A DNA stretch of 14,648 bases from Candidatus Methylomirabilota bacterium (GCA_016200385.1 JACQEV010000182.1:1-14648), one strand, 5' to 3'; counted from the stretch's first letter, positions 1-7,993 are shown. Notes: generated by a model not told the origin, from the letters alone. A program made the numbers and translations.

Positions 1-960
1 CTCTCGTATAGTGCCTATGAGGGCAGGGCAAGGGAGAAGGGGGCCTCGTCGCCGTCCTCGCTGGACGTCTTGGACCTGGTGCTTCAGGAGCGAAGCGTTC
101 GCCATCTTCTGGTCCCGGGCAGTTTCGGGATCGAGCATGCCGACGGGCTCCGGGCCAGGGGTTACACGCTGACCGTGAGGCGAGAACCGTTCTTCGAGGA
201 GCGGCTCGTGAAAAGCGAAGAGGAGATCGAGCAGATTACCGCGACCCAGCGTGCCACCGAAGAGGCGGTGGACGCCGCGATCTCGGCGATCCGGGCGGCC
301 AAGGTGGGCAACGACGGGTTCCTCTCCCTCGATGGCCAGCGTCTGACCTCGGAGATGCTCAAGAAGATCATCAACGTGAAGCTGATGGAATTGGACTGCG
401 TGGCCCAGAACAGCATCGTGGCTCCTGGCCTTCAGGGTGTCGATCCGCATGATCAGGGGAGCGGGCCAATTCGGGCGAACGAGTCGATCGTGATGGATAT
501 CTTTCCGAAGTCCGGTCGGACCCGCTACTTTGCGGACATGACCCGGACAGTGGTGAAGGGGAAGGCCTCGCCCAAGCTCAGGGCCATGTACCGGGCGGTC
601 CTGAACGCCCAGGAACGCGGGATCGAGTTGACCAGGGACGGGGCCGACGGCAAGGCGATCCACGCCGAAGTGAATGCGGTCCTAGAGAAGGATGGGTTCA
701 CCACGGGGATGGTGGGCGGCCGGATGCAAGGGTTTTTCCACGGCACCGGCCACGGGGTTGGCCTCGACATCCACGAGCCGCCTCGGATCAGCAAGACCGG
801 CGCGGTTCTTAAGAGCGGGTATGTTGTGACGGTCGAGCCGGGGCTCTATTACCAGGACGCGGGGGCGGTTCGGATCGAGGACCTCGTGGTCGTGACTCCA
901 ACCGGGTGCCGGGACCTGACCAAATTCCCGAAGGGGGTCACAGACTTTGAGATCGAGTGA
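1..960 (+). CDS. M24-family metallopeptidase (Xaa-Pro aminopeptidase/dipeptidase-like), 5'-truncated by window edge
   Basis: This is a cytoplasmic two-metal peptidase of the M24 'pita-bread' fold, probably acting on Xaa-Pro peptides. All five metal ligands of the aminopeptidase P type are visible: Asp in the MDIFP context (codon at 496), Asp in ADMTRT (535), the second His of HGTGHG (751), Glu in VEPG (835) and Glu in RIED (877). The downstream LDIHEPP stretch also fits the family. The frame is open from base 1 with no stop, so the TTG at 70 is an internal codon and not a convincing start. The visible 319 codons hold the whole catalytic domain and the end of the N-terminal creatinase-like domain. 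The next gene starts within about 30 bases in the same frame, suggesting co-transcription. The exact substrate (pepP, pepQ or ypdF type) cannot be decided from the sequence. Confidence 0.9.
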   Translation, partial: LSYSAYEGRAREKGASSPSSLDVLDLVLQERSVRHLLVPGSFGIEHADGLRARGYTLTVRREPFFEERLVKSEEEIEQITATQRATEEAVDAAISAIRAAKVGNDGFLSLDGQRLTSEMLKKIINVKLMELDCVAQNSIVAPGLQGVDPHDQGSGPIRANESIVMDIFPKSGRTRYFADMTRTVVKGKASPKLRAMYRAVLNAQERGIELTRDGADGKAIHAEVNAVLEKDGFTTGMVGGRMQGFFHGTGHGVGLDIHEPPRISKTGAVLKSGYVVTVEPGLYYQDAGAVRIEDLVVVTPTGCRDLTKFPKGVTDFEIE

Positions 961-972
961 TCATCCCCCGCG

Positions 973-1767
973 TTGTCTTGGGCCAACCTCGTGACGCCGC
1001 TCGCTCGCCCTATTTTCCACGCGGTGCAGGAACTGGCGGTAGGAAGCCTTTTTTGTTTGGCCCTCCTGCCTCCCTTGCTCATCAGGCGGGGGTTCTTTCA
1101 CACGTGCGTCCTGATAGTGGCCAGCCCGATGGGACTGGGGGTCTGGGTCAGTCCGACGCCGGCCTCGACGGTCTTCTTCGTCTCGCTGCTGCTGTATGGC
1201 GGATCCCTCTGGATGCCGGATGGTCGCTGGCCGACACTGATGCTCCGGTTAAGTCTGGCGATCGGAACGGTAGGAATAGTTCTCCCATCCCTCACGTCTT
1301 TTGGCAGCCTGTCCCTTTTCGCTACCATGACAGCGCAAGTCCTCAACACACTGACCTCGGCTCTGATCCTGGGCACGGCCCTTATCGGGATGCTGCTCGG
1401 GCACTATTACCTGAGGGATTCCCAACTGCCGGTCGCGCTGATCCGGCGCCTGGCCAATCTTTTTCTGCTGGCCACCGTCCTCCAAGGACTGTTCCTCCTT
1501 GTGAATCTTGGGGCGCTCTACCTGTTCGGCGGGGCCGAAGCTGCCGCCAAGATCGGGCTTCTCTCGAGCTCATACGTGGCCGTCTTTCTTGGTCGCTTGT
1601 TTGTCGGAATTCTCGGCTCATTCATTCTGGCGTGTGTCATCTGGGACACCCTGCGCATCCCGAATGTGCAGGCGGCCACCGGCTTCTTCTACATCGCGAT
1701 TCTCACCGTGACGATCGGGGAGTTCCTGGGGCGATATCTCTGGCACTCGACCGCCATCCCGTTCTGA
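973..1767 (+). CDS. conserved multi-pass membrane protein of unknown function
   Basis: The 264-residue product is almost entirely hydrophobic and should sit in the inner membrane. I count about eight membrane segments, near residues 20-37, 41-59, 64-80, 88-108, 113-146, 155-185, 193-225 and 233-252; the longer stretches could each hold more than one helix. Conserved-looking features are a GHYYL motif after the fifth segment and a GEFLGRYLW stretch near the C-terminus. They faintly recall small integral-membrane subunits of redox enzymes, but I recognise no cofactor ligand set and assign no function. The start is uncertain: TTG at 973 has no good ribosome-binding site, and GTG at 991 is an alternative that shortens it by six residues. 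It follows the peptidase gene closely. A second open frame over the same DNA gives an Arg/Pro/Gly-rich product and is a shadow. Confidence 0.72.
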   Translation: MSWANLVTPLARPIFHAVQELAVGSLFCLALLPPLLIRRGFFHTCVLIVASPMGLGVWVSPTPASTVFFVSLLLYGGSLWMPDGRWPTLMLRLSLAIGTVGIVLPSLTSFGSLSLFATMTAQVLNTLTSALILGTALIGMLLGHYYLRDSQLPVALIRRLANLFLLATVLQGLFLLVNLGALYLFGGAEAAAKIGLLSSSYVAVFLGRLFVGILGSFILACVIWDTLRIPNVQAATGFFYIAILTVTIGEFLGRYLWHSTAIPF

Positions 1768-1803
1768 CCTCGTGGTCGGGCGCAACCGTGTAAGGAGAGA
1801 ACT

Positions 1804-2010
1804 GTGGGGATAAAGAATCTCGCGCAGAGAACGAGCAAGCACGGCACAGTCACTGCTATCTGGTTCGATGAGGAGGCGAAGGCCTTCGTCGTCCAATACG
1901 AGTTCCTTCAACTGAGCTTTTATCAGCACGAGTTCGATGCATTCCTCGATACCCTGCTCGAAGCTCGAGAGAACTTCCTGAAGGGCGGGAAGACGTCGTT
2001 CGAGTCGTAA
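1804..2010 (+). CDS. small hypothetical protein (68 aa)
   Basis: A GTG start is preceded by a strong ribosome-binding site (TAAGGAGAG at about 1791-1799). The 68-residue product has no signal peptide or membrane segment. It looks like a small alpha/beta protein: a beta-rich first half with TVTAIWFDEEAKAFVVQYE, then an amphipathic helix rich in Phe, Leu, Asp and Glu (residues about 42-60), and a polar Lys/Ser tail. It lies 36 bases after the membrane-protein gene and may belong to the same transcript. I do not recognise a family. The good ribosome-binding site and protein-like composition support a real gene. Confidence 0.6.
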   Translation: MGIKNLAQRTSKHGTVTAIWFDEEAKAFVVQYEFLQLSFYQHEFDAFLDTLLEARENFLKGGKTSFES

Positions 2011-2048
2011 CGGTTGTGCGGCCGCTCTGCTCGTCAGTAATTTCTCGC

Positions 2049-2077
2049 TTGTGAATCGAATGGGGCGGTGTTATACT
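2049..2077 (+). promoter_or_regulatory. sigma70-like promoter upstream of the 81-aa ORF
   Basis: TTGTGA at 2049-2054 (4/6 match to the -35 consensus) is separated by 17 bases from TATACT at 2072-2077 (5/6 match to the -10 consensus). The predicted transcript would start near 2084 and reach the ATG at 2117 with a short leader carrying AAAGGAGGA. This fits the small gene having its own promoter. It is a motif call only. Confidence 0.5.
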
Positions 2078-2116
2078 TCGCTCGGAACTAAAGGGGTCAC
2101 ACGTAAAGGAGGAACC

Positions 2117-2362
2117 ATGGACGAGCCATTGGCCCAGGAAATCTTGGATATCCTGTACCGGGACACAGGGACGCACCGCGCGTATAAGGACGCGCTTGCC
2201 GATTGGATCCTCGATTCTCAGCCCCATGGGTCTCCGCTCGACGGGATTGCTATCATTCAATTCCTCGCGCAGCATCAGCCGGATATCCTCTCGCGGTTGA
2301 AGATCAACACTCAGGTCAAGGAAGAGATCGAACGAGTCCTGGACGCGATCGGGCACAAATAG
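2117..2362 (+). CDS. small hypothetical helical protein (81 aa)
   Basis: The ATG at 2117 is chosen over an in-frame upstream start at 2051 for two reasons: AAAGGAGGA at 2105-2113 lies just upstream of it, and the promoter candidate at 2049-2077 would make the longer form untranscribable. The 81-residue product is soluble and mostly helical, with acidic and basic patches (start MDEPLAQEILDILYRDTG). It ends in a charged helix, KINTQVKEEIERVLDAIGHK. No signal peptide, cysteines or catalytic motif is seen. I do not recognise the family. The neighbouring 68-aa gene is another small unassigned protein, but the promoter between them argues that they are separate transcripts. Confidence 0.65.
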   Translation: MDEPLAQEILDILYRDTGTHRAYKDALADWILDSQPHGSPLDGIAIIQFLAQHQPDILSRLKINTQVKEEIERVLDAIGHK

Positions 2363-2643
2363 TCCACGCCCTTCAGTTGAGACGTGCTCCGTCAGAGCTG
2401 GCAGGCATACTGCGAGTTCTTGTTTTTTGGCAGGTCAATCCCTGCACTAAGTGCGGTATTTCATAAATACGCTCACGAATCCGTTTGCCCTCAGGAGGCC
2501 CGTAGGGCCTCCTGAGGAGGCGCGGTGTTTTCGCGCCGTCTCGAAGGATCGAAGGGGCGAGCGGTATTCGGTTCTCCCGGAGAAGACATCGCCATACTTA
2601 TGAACCAGAGTACTAAGCCGAAAGTCTCCCAGGTGGAGTCACG
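2363..2643. other. 281-bp intergenic region with palindromes and hairpins
   Basis: No credible gene is seen here. It contains a short palindrome at 2444-2454 (GCACT-A-AGTGC), a small AT-rich hairpin at 2456-2470 (GTATTT-cat-AAATAC), and the strong GC hairpins at 2489-2537 listed separately. The ribosome-binding site of the following phosphatase gene, AGGTGGAG, lies at about 2631-2638. The palindromes could be protein-binding sites, but there is no direct evidence for that. Confidence 0.5.
2489..2537 (+). terminator. tandem GC-rich hairpins, possible terminator
   Basis: The first hairpin is a perfect 13-bp stem, CCTCAGGAGGCCC (2489-2501) with GGGCCTCCTGAGG (2505-2517), closed by a three-base GTA loop. 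A second hairpin follows at once: GGCGCG (2519-2524), loop gtgtttt, CGCGCC (2532-2537). There is no U-tract directly after the first stem. It may therefore act as a transcript-stabilising structure or a Rho-assisted end, not a canonical intrinsic terminator. It lies between the 81-aa gene and the phosphatase gene. Confidence 0.45.
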
Positions 2644-3294
2644 ATGATCTATACAATTGGCGACATTCATGGATGTCTGGAGCCTTTACGGCGCCTCATG
2701 GACCAGATCCACTTGTCCGAGATGGACGAGGTCGTCTTCATCGGAGATTATGTTGATCGGGGACCGGATTCAAAAGGGGTGATCGACTATCTGCTCACCC
2801 TCCAGGGCCACTACACCTTCCTTATGGGGAACCACGAGCGAATGTTCCTCGACTTCCTGCAAGGAAAAGCGCGCTTCCTGTTTCTGTATAATGGCGGCGA
2901 GGCGACGTTGGAAAGCTACGGTGGAGTCGGCAACATTCCAGCCTCGCATCTGGCCTTTTTGAACCGACTGGTGCTGTACTACGAGACCGACGACTATCTT
3001 TTCGTTCACGGCGGGATCAGACCGGGTATCCCCATTCAGGACCAGGACCCCAAGGATCTCCTCTGGATCCGCGAAGAGTTCTACGCCTATCCGGGCCGTT
3101 ACGCCAAACCGGTCGTCTTCGGCCACACGCCAATGCGAGAGGTGCTGATGGAGGAGGACCGGATCGGCATCGACACCGCCTGCGTGTATGGCAACAAGCT
3201 GACCTGTCTGATCCTTCCATCACGCCAGGTGATCCAGGTCTCAAATCCGCTTGATGAGGTGTCCCGCGCCGCCCTCCTCGGGCATCACCGCTGA
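2644..3294 (+). CDS. PPP-family metallophosphatase (Ser/Thr protein phosphatase or ApaH/PrpE-like)
   Basis: This is a cytoplasmic di-metal phosphoesterase of the calcineurin-like PPP family. The full motif series is present in order: GDIHG at residues 6-10, GDYVDRGPDS at 34-43, GNHE at 62-65, HGG at 122-124 and GHT at 160-162. A final segment with IDTACVYGNKLTCL follows, as in bacterial enzymes of this group. The length (216 aa) matches small stand-alone bacterial members such as PrpA/PrpB and PrpE types. Possible substrates are phosphoserine/threonine proteins or dinucleoside tetraphosphates; the sequence does not decide between them. The ATG at 2644 has AGGTGGAG upstream. It appears to be a single-gene unit between the hairpins at 2489-2537 and the tilS promoter candidate. 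Confidence 0.9.
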   Translation: MIYTIGDIHGCLEPLRRLMDQIHLSEMDEVVFIGDYVDRGPDSKGVIDYLLTLQGHYTFLMGNHERMFLDFLQGKARFLFLYNGGEATLESYGGVGNIPASHLAFLNRLVLYYETDDYLFVHGGIRPGIPIQDQDPKDLLWIREEFYAYPGRYAKPVVFGHTPMREVLMEEDRIGIDTACVYGNKLTCLILPSRQVIQVSNPLDEVSRAALLGHHR

Positions 3295-3554
3295 AGATCA
3301 CCCCCTGTCAGGATTTCCCCGATCCACACCACATCGAGCTTTCTCTCTCGCCACCTTTCCTGGCTGGACTCAAGCCAGGCTTGGGCGCAAGGCACCAACT
3401 TCAAGCCTCGCCCTCTCTGTCAAGGCGCTGCCGTCGTCTGGCTGACTCGGTCGCGGCAATTCTTATTGACAGGGTATAGGTGGCTGATTACAGTAGGCGA
3501 GAGGAAGGCTGTTCGGCAAGGATGCGCGCCCCTGGCGAATTTACGGATTTGGAC
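3295..3554. other. intergenic region and tilS leader
   Basis: I find no convincing gene here. A 7-bp stem CCTGGCT (3359-3365) / AGCCAGG (3373-3379) with a 7-base loop is present but has no U-tract. The right part holds the promoter candidate at 3466-3494. An in-frame extension of tilS reaches back to GTG 3480, but that would start inside the promoter. Confidence 0.5.
3466..3494 (+). promoter_or_regulatory. sigma70-like promoter for tilS
   Basis: A perfect -35 consensus, TTGACA at 3466-3471, is followed after 17 bases by TACAGT at 3489-3494 (4/6 match to the -10). A transcript would begin near 3501, which excludes the GTG at 3480 as the tilS start and leaves ATG 3522 or ATG 3555. The -10 is only moderate, so this is a motif-based call. 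Confidence 0.55.
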
Positions 3555-4964
3555 ATGAGAGACGATTTGCTCCAGAAGGTTCAACAGACGATCGACCGGC
3601 ATCGGATGCTGGCGGTGGGCGAGACAATCATCCTCGCCGTTTCCGGCGGCGTCGATTCGATGGTCCTGCTCTCCCTCTTCCTGCGCCTTCGCGCCCGCTA
3701 TAGCGCCTCCCTCCATGTGGCGCATCTGGACCACGGCCTGCGAGGGACTGAATCGGCAGATGCGGCCGTCTTCGTGCGGCGCCAATGCGAGGCATTCCAG
3801 GTCCCCGTGACCCTCACGCGGGTTGAGGGAAACGCGTTGTGGGAGCGGCAGGGCGGATCGCTGGAGGCCGCCGCCCGTGATCTCCGTTACCGCTTCCTTG
3901 AGCGAGTGGCGGACGAGCAGGGTGCAACGAGGATCGCATTGGGTCATCACCGCGATGATCAGGCCGAGACCATCCTCATGAATCTCCTCCGCGGGTCAGG
4001 GGCGCGAGGGTTCGGCGGGATCCCCACTGTCCTGGGCCGGATCATCCGCCCCCTGATCGAGCGCTTCCGTGAGGAGATCGAGCGGTACGCGCGAAGCCAA
4101 GGAATCCCTTATGTCGAGGACTCTTCAAACCGTTCGCTGTCGTATCTGAGGAATCGGATCCGTCTGGAACTGCTTCCCGAGCTGGCAAAACGATATAACC
4201 CCCGCGTCGCGGATGCGCTGGCGTCTGCCGCGTCGATCTTCGAAGCCGAGGATGGGCTGCTGAGCGCTATGACAGAGGAACAGCTCTCCGCCGTGGTGGT
4301 GTCCCGATCGAGTCAAGAGGTGGTGCTGCGCGTTTCCCGCATGGCGGCCCTTCCCGCGGCGCTCAGGCGACGCGTCATCCGGCACAGTGCTCATCTTCTG
4401 CGGGGCGACCGCCCGGGGTTGACTTTTCAGCAGACGCTCGCCCTGGAGCGACTGCTGCTCGGAGAGAGCGGTCGGGGTGAGGTGCATGCGGCCGGTGGGA
4501 TCCGGGCAGCAAGAGCGGGTGATCGCATGATCCTTTCGGCGCGGGAGCATGAGGCAAAGGGGAGACGTGAACCGTTCCACCTCGCCGTCCCGTGCCGGAC
4601 TACCATTCCGGGATTCTCGCTCAGCCTTCAGGCCGGCATCCTTGAGGATTGGAGGGGGGATCAGCTCGTCGAGGACCCTTGGACTGCGCTGCTGGATGCC
4701 GACCGCGCTGGGAGGGAGCTGCTCGTAAGGAGCTGGGAGCCCGGCGATCGGTTCATTCCCCTGGGCATGACAGGCCATAAAAAACTCCAGGACTTCTTTG
4801 TGGACACGAAGGTGCCGCGCCACCAACGATGTCGCGTGCCGCTGGTCGTCTCGGGGGGCGAGATCGCGTGGGTTGTGGGTTTCCGGGTGGACGAACGGTT
4901 CAAGGTGACCGATTCGACGCGCCGGATCCTGCGGATGTGTGCGGCAAGGGGAGGAGCAGAATAG
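3555..4964 (+). CDS. tilS: tRNA(Ile)-lysidine synthase TilS
   Basis: TilS uses ATP and lysine to convert the wobble C34 of the CAU-anticodon tRNA-Ile into lysidine, so that AUA codons are read as isoleucine. The N-type ATP pyrophosphatase P-loop SGGVDS is at residues 30-35. HLDHGLRG follows at 57-64, GHHRDDQAET at 130-139, and then the family signature around EDSSNRSLSYLRNRIR. The C-terminal TilS_C domain is recognisable in the GDRFIPLGM...KKLQDFFVD stretch. The 469-aa length is normal. I chose ATG 3555 because it leaves about 25 residues before the first strand, as in most homologues. ATG 3522 (11 more residues) is the main alternative, since GAGGAAGG lies at 3501-3508. A GTG at 3480 is unlikely because it overlaps the promoter. 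It lies upstream of ftsH, a common arrangement. Confidence 0.95.
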   Translation: MRDDLLQKVQQTIDRHRMLAVGETIILAVSGGVDSMVLLSLFLRLRARYSASLHVAHLDHGLRGTESADAAVFVRRQCEAFQVPVTLTRVEGNALWERQGGSLEAAARDLRYRFLERVADEQGATRIALGHHRDDQAETILMNLLRGSGARGFGGIPTVLGRIIRPLIERFREEIERYARSQGIPYVEDSSNRSLSYLRNRIRLELLPELAKRYNPRVADALASAASIFEAEDGLLSAMTEEQLSAVVVSRSSQEVVLRVSRMAALPAALRRRVIRHSAHLLRGDRPGLTFQQTLALERLLLGESGRGEVHAAGGIRAARAGDRMILSAREHEAKGRREPFHLAVPCRTTIPGFSLSLQAGILEDWRGDQLVEDPWTALLDADRAGRELLVRSWEPGDRFIPLGMTGHKKLQDFFVDTKVPRHQRCRVPLVVSGGEIAWVVGFRVDERFKVTDSTRRILRMCAARGGAE

Positions 4965-5009
4965 TCCGCAACGCGACGAGCTGCCGAACGTGGCGTGTGG
5001 CTGAGATCG

Positions 5010-5053
5010 TCAGCACAGGTGCCGAACCTACCAGGTGCTGAAAAAGGGTTCGG
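5010..5053 (+). other. potential H-type pseudoknot between tilS and ftsH
   Basis: Two interleaved stems can be drawn: TCAGCAC (5010-5016) with GTGCTGA (5035-5041), and CCGAACC (5022-5028) with GGTTCGG (5047-5053). The third loop is A-rich (5042-5046). The geometry is that of a small pseudoknot. It lies upstream of the ftsH promoter candidate, so it would belong to the end of the tilS transcript or to a read-through leader. Chance pairing is quite possible. Confidence 0.25.
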
Positions 5054-5067
5054 GGGCCGGTTTGGCG

Positions 5068-5096
5068 TTGAAAAACCTTGAGGTATGTGTTACAAA
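5068..5096 (+). promoter_or_regulatory. extended -10 promoter candidate for ftsH
   Basis: TTGAAA at 5068-5073 and TACAAA at 5091-5096 are 17 bases apart. TGT directly before the -10 supplies an extended -10 TGn element. A transcript start near 5103 would give a leader of about 70 bases before the TTG start of ftsH. No heat-shock sigma32-type or CIRCE element was recognised in the gap. Confidence 0.45.
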
Positions 5097-5172
5097 TGGC
5101 TAAGAGGCGAGTCGTCTGACGGCCTACTTTGCAAGGAGAGGGGAATAAGGATCGGATGGAGGAGGTACACGG

Positions 5173-6990
5173 TTGAGCCCGTTTTTTAAGAATTTGGCCC
5201 TGTGGCTTGTCATTGGGTTGATCATGGTTCTGGTCTTCAACATTTTCAATCAGAGCCAGCCACAGGAAAAGGAAATGATCTTCAGCGACTTCATGGCCCG
5301 GGTGGCCAAGAGCGAGGTCTCCGAGGTGATCGTGAAGGGCGCGGATCTCAAGGGCAAGCTGACCAGCGGCGAGAGCTTCCGGACCTATGCTCCCGATGAT
5401 AAGGACATGATCTCGGAGCTTCGGCGCAGAGGGGTTCGCATCACCGCGAAGCCGGTGGACGGCAACCCCTGGTACGTGAATATGTTGCTGTCGTGGCTTC
5501 CGATGTTGCTCTTCATCGGAGTGTGGATCTTCTTCATGCGGCAGATGCAGGGCGGCGGCGCGAAAGCCCTCTCATTCGGCAAGAGCCGGGCCCGACTCCT
5601 GTCCGATAAGCAGAGCAAGGTGACTTTTGCCGATGTGGCGGGTGTGGACGAAGCGAAAGAGGAGCTCCAGGAGATCATCGAGTTCTTGAAGGATCCACCG
5701 AAGTTCCAGAAGCTTGGCGGGAGGATCCCGAAGGGGGTCCTGCTCATGGGCCCGCCCGGCACAGGCAAGACGCTCCTGGCGCGGGCGATCGCCGGCGAGG
5801 CGAATGTCCCCTTCTTCAGCATCTCAGGATCGGACTTTGTTGAGATGTTCGTGGGGGTCGGTGCTTCGCGCGTGCGGGACCTGTTCGAGCAGGGGAAAAA
5901 ACACGCCCCCTGCATCATCTTCATGGATGAGATCGACGCCGTGGGACGTCACCGTGGCGCGGGCCTGGGCGGCGGTCACGACGAGCGCGAGCAGACGCTC
6001 AATCAACTCCTCGTCGAGATGGATGGCTTCGAGTCGAACGACGGGGTGATCCTGATTGCGGCGACCAACCGCCCCGATGTTCTGGACCCTGCGCTGCTTC
6101 GGCCGGGACGGTTTGACCGACAGGTGGTGGTGGCGCGACCGGACATCAAGGGCCGCGAGGGGATTCTGCGCGTTCACACGAAGAAGATCCCTCTCGACGC
6201 CGATGTCGATCTGACGATCCTGGCCCGCGGCACGCCGGGCTTCTCCGGGGCTGATCTGGCCAACCTTGTGAACGAGGCGGCCCTGCTGGCAGCCCGCCAG
6301 AATAAGAAAACCGTGTGCATGAAGGACTTCGAGACCGCCAAGGATAAGGTGCTGATGGGTGTGGAGCGAAAGAGCATCGTCATCAGTGAGGAGGAGCGGA
6401 AGATCACCGCCTACCACGAGGCCGGCCACACCCTGGTGGCCAAGTCCCTTCCCGGCACCGACCCTATTCACAAGGTGACGATCATCCCCAGGGGCAGGGC
6501 GCTTGGGGTGACCCAGCAGTTGCCCATGGACGAGAAACACAATTATCCGAAAGAATTCCTCCTCAACGAGATCGCGATCATGATGGGCGGGCGGGTCGCC
6601 GAAGAGCTGGTCTTCGGTCAGATTACCACCGGGGCTGGCAACGACATCGAGCGGGCGACTGAACTGGCCAGGAAAATGGTGTGCGAGTGGGGCATGAGCG
6701 AACGGTTGGGCCCCCTGACGTTCGGCAAGCGCGAAGAGATGATCTTTCTGGGGCGGGAGATCGCTCAGCATCAGGATTACAGCGAGCAGACGGCGGTGGA
6801 GATCGATCGGGAGGTCAAGCAGATCGTGATGGCGAACTACGAGAAGGCCAAGGTGCTGATCAAGGAGCGGATCGCGATCCTTCATGCCCTCGCCAAGGCG
6901 CTTCTGGAAGCGGAGGTGCTGGACGCTCCGCAAATCGATGCCATCGTGAATGGGACCGTCGCTACGGCGCCAGCACCGGCACCTGCCTGA
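5173..6990 (+). CDS. ftsH: ATP-dependent zinc metalloprotease FtsH
   Basis: FtsH is the hexameric inner-membrane AAA+ protease that degrades misfolded membrane proteins and short-lived regulators. The protein shows an N-terminal membrane helix (residues about 8-26), a periplasmic domain, and a second helix (about 104-122). Then come the AAA module with Walker A GPPGTGKT (193-200), Walker B IIFMDEID (248-255) and the second region of homology [18 protein letters not shown]. The M41 zinc site follows with HEAGH (415-419) and the third ligand Asp491 in [10 protein letters not shown]. All key residues are intact and the 605-aa length is usual; the tail ends in an Ala-Pro repeat. The start is TTG, supported by AGGAGGT at 5160-5166 six bases upstream and by family-typical N-terminal length. 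It has its own promoter candidate and a hairpin after the stop. Confidence 0.97.
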   Translation: MSPFFKNLALWLVIGLIMVLVFNIFNQSQPQEKEMIFSDFMARVAKSEVSEVIVKGADLKGKLTSGESFRTYAPDDKDMISELRRRGVRITAKPVDGNPWYVNMLLSWLPMLLFIGVWIFFMRQMQGGGAKALSFGKSRARLLSDKQSKVTFADVAGVDEAKEELQEIIEFLKDPPKFQKLGGRIPKGVLLMGPPGTGKTLLARAIAGEANVPFFSISGSDFVEMFVGVGASRVRDLFEQGKKHAPCIIFMDEIDAVGRHRGAGLGGGHDEREQTLNQLLVEMDGFESNDGVILIAATNRPDVLDPALLRPGRFDRQVVVARPDIKGREGILRVHTKKIPLDADVDLTILARGTPGFSGADLANLVNEAALLAARQNKKTVCMKDFETAKDKVLMGVERKSIVISEEERKITAYHEAGHTLVAKSLPGTDPIHKVTIIPRGRALGVTQQLPMDEKHNYPKEFLLNEIAIMMGGRVAEELVFGQITTGAGNDIERATELARKMVCEWGMSERLGPLTFGKREEMIFLGREIAQHQDYSEQTAVEIDREVKQIVMANYEKAKVLIKERIAILHALAKALLEAEVLDAPQIDAIVNGTVATAPAPAPA

Positions 6991-7017
6991 GGGACTGCCC
7001 TCCGGATCTCGTCAGGG

Positions 7018-7041
7018 GCCTCAGGCGTGCGCGCCTGAGGC
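7018..7041 (+). terminator. hairpin after ftsH, possible terminator
   Basis: A perfect 10-bp stem, GCCTCAGGCG (7018-7027) with CGCCTGAGGC (7032-7041), closes a four-base loop 27 bases after the ftsH stop codon. The sequence after it (TCTCGTGTCTG) is pyrimidine-rich but not a true U-tract. It could reduce read-through from ftsH into folP or protect the ftsH mRNA 3' end. Confidence 0.5.
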
Positions 7042-7114
7042 TCTCGTGTCTGCTGCCTCCTCCCGCCGATTTCGCCCGCCTTCGTGGATGGCTTTCACGC
7101 ATGTGAGACGAGCC

Positions 7115-7993
7115 GTGACTGACCGCGACAACGTATGTTCTCTTTCTTCCGCAGGGCCTGCCCGATTCCGGTGTCGGGACCGTCTGTTGGACCTGAAGGA
7201 GAGGACCCGGATCGTTGGGGTGTTGAACGTCACACCGGATTCTTTCTCCGATGGCGGGCGCTTCCTGGATCCTGAGGTGGCTGTCGAGCACGCGGTCCGG
7301 ATGGTCGAGGAGGGGGCGGATATCGTGGAACTGGGCGGCGAGTCGACCCGTCCAGGCGCCGCCCCTGTCCCGGCGGATGAAGAGCTCCGACGGGTCCTTC
7401 CGGTCCTGCGTCGCCTCCGGCCCAGGGTTGCGACGCCGCTGGCAGTTGATACCTACAAGGCAGACGTGGCGAGGGTGGTCCTGGAGGAAGGCGCGGAGAT
7501 CGTGAACGACATCTACGGTGTGCGCGGAAAGGGTGGTCTGGCAGAGGTGGTTGCGCGCGCCGGTGCCGGGCTCGTGATCATGCATATGAAGGGGACCCCT
7601 CGCGATATGCAGGTCGATCCTGGCTACGACGATGTGGTGGGCGAGATCATGACCTTCCTGCGGGATCGCGTCGCGTTCGCCGAGGGCATGGGCGTTGACC
7701 CCGAGGCGATCGCCGTGGACCCTGGGCTTGGTTTCGGGAAGCGGGCGCAGGACAACCTGGCGCTGCTACGGCATCTGTCAGAGTTCCATCGGCTCGGGAA
7801 ACCGGTCATGATCGGTCCATCACGTAAGTCGTTCATCGGAAAGGTCTTGGACATGTCGGTGGAAGATCGCCACGGCGGGACGGCGGCCTGCGTCGCGGCA
7901 GCGGTGCTGCAAGGCGCGGCCTTTGTCCGAGTCCACGAGGTCCGGCCGGCCTTCCATCTCATCAAGATGTTGGACGCGATTAGGAGGGCCTAG
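7115..7993 (+). CDS. folP: dihydropteroate synthase FolP
   Basis: FolP condenses 6-hydroxymethyl-dihydropterin pyrophosphate with p-aminobenzoate to give dihydropteroate in folate synthesis. The TIM-barrel motifs are all present: NVTPDSFSDGG (residues 38-48), the GGESTRPGA loop, VDTYKADVA, VNDIYG, VDPGLGFGK, GPSRKSF (234-240) and a final RVHE (272-275), where many homologues have RVHD. The start is uncertain. The frame is open back into the end of ftsH; GTG 7115 gives 292 aa, close to the usual size, and ATG 7088 or GTG 7103 are alternatives. None has a strong ribosome-binding site. The extension back to 6950 inside ftsH would read through the 7018-7041 hairpin and is rejected. The stop codon is followed within five bases by the cdaA start, so the two are almost certainly co-translated. 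Confidence 0.94.
   Translation: MTDRDNVCSLSSAGPARFRCRDRLLDLKERTRIVGVLNVTPDSFSDGGRFLDPEVAVEHAVRMVEEGADIVELGGESTRPGAAPVPADEELRRVLPVLRRLRPRVATPLAVDTYKADVARVVLEEGAEIVNDIYGVRGKGGLAEVVARAGAGLVIMHMKGTPRDMQVDPGYDDVVGEIMTFLRDRVAFAEGMGVDPEAIAVDPGLGFGKRAQDNLALLRHLSEFHRLGKPVMIGPSRKSFIGKVLDMSVEDRHGGTAACVAAAVLQGAAFVRVHEVRPAFHLIKMLDAIRRA

Noticed and set aside
957..1793. A 278-codon open frame overlapping the membrane protein gene
   Set aside because: Its product is rich in Arg, Gly, Pro and Ser with no domain pattern, while the 973-1767 frame encodes clean membrane helices. It is a shadow of high GC content.
3420..3554. TilS start at GTG 3480
   Set aside because: It falls between the -35 and -10 boxes of the promoter candidate and adds residues not seen in TilS homologues.
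6950..7114. A longer FolP N-terminus starting inside ftsH
   Set aside because: It would add about 55 low-complexity residues, overlap ftsH and cross the 7018-7041 hairpin. FolP homologues start much nearer the NVTPDSFSDGG motif.
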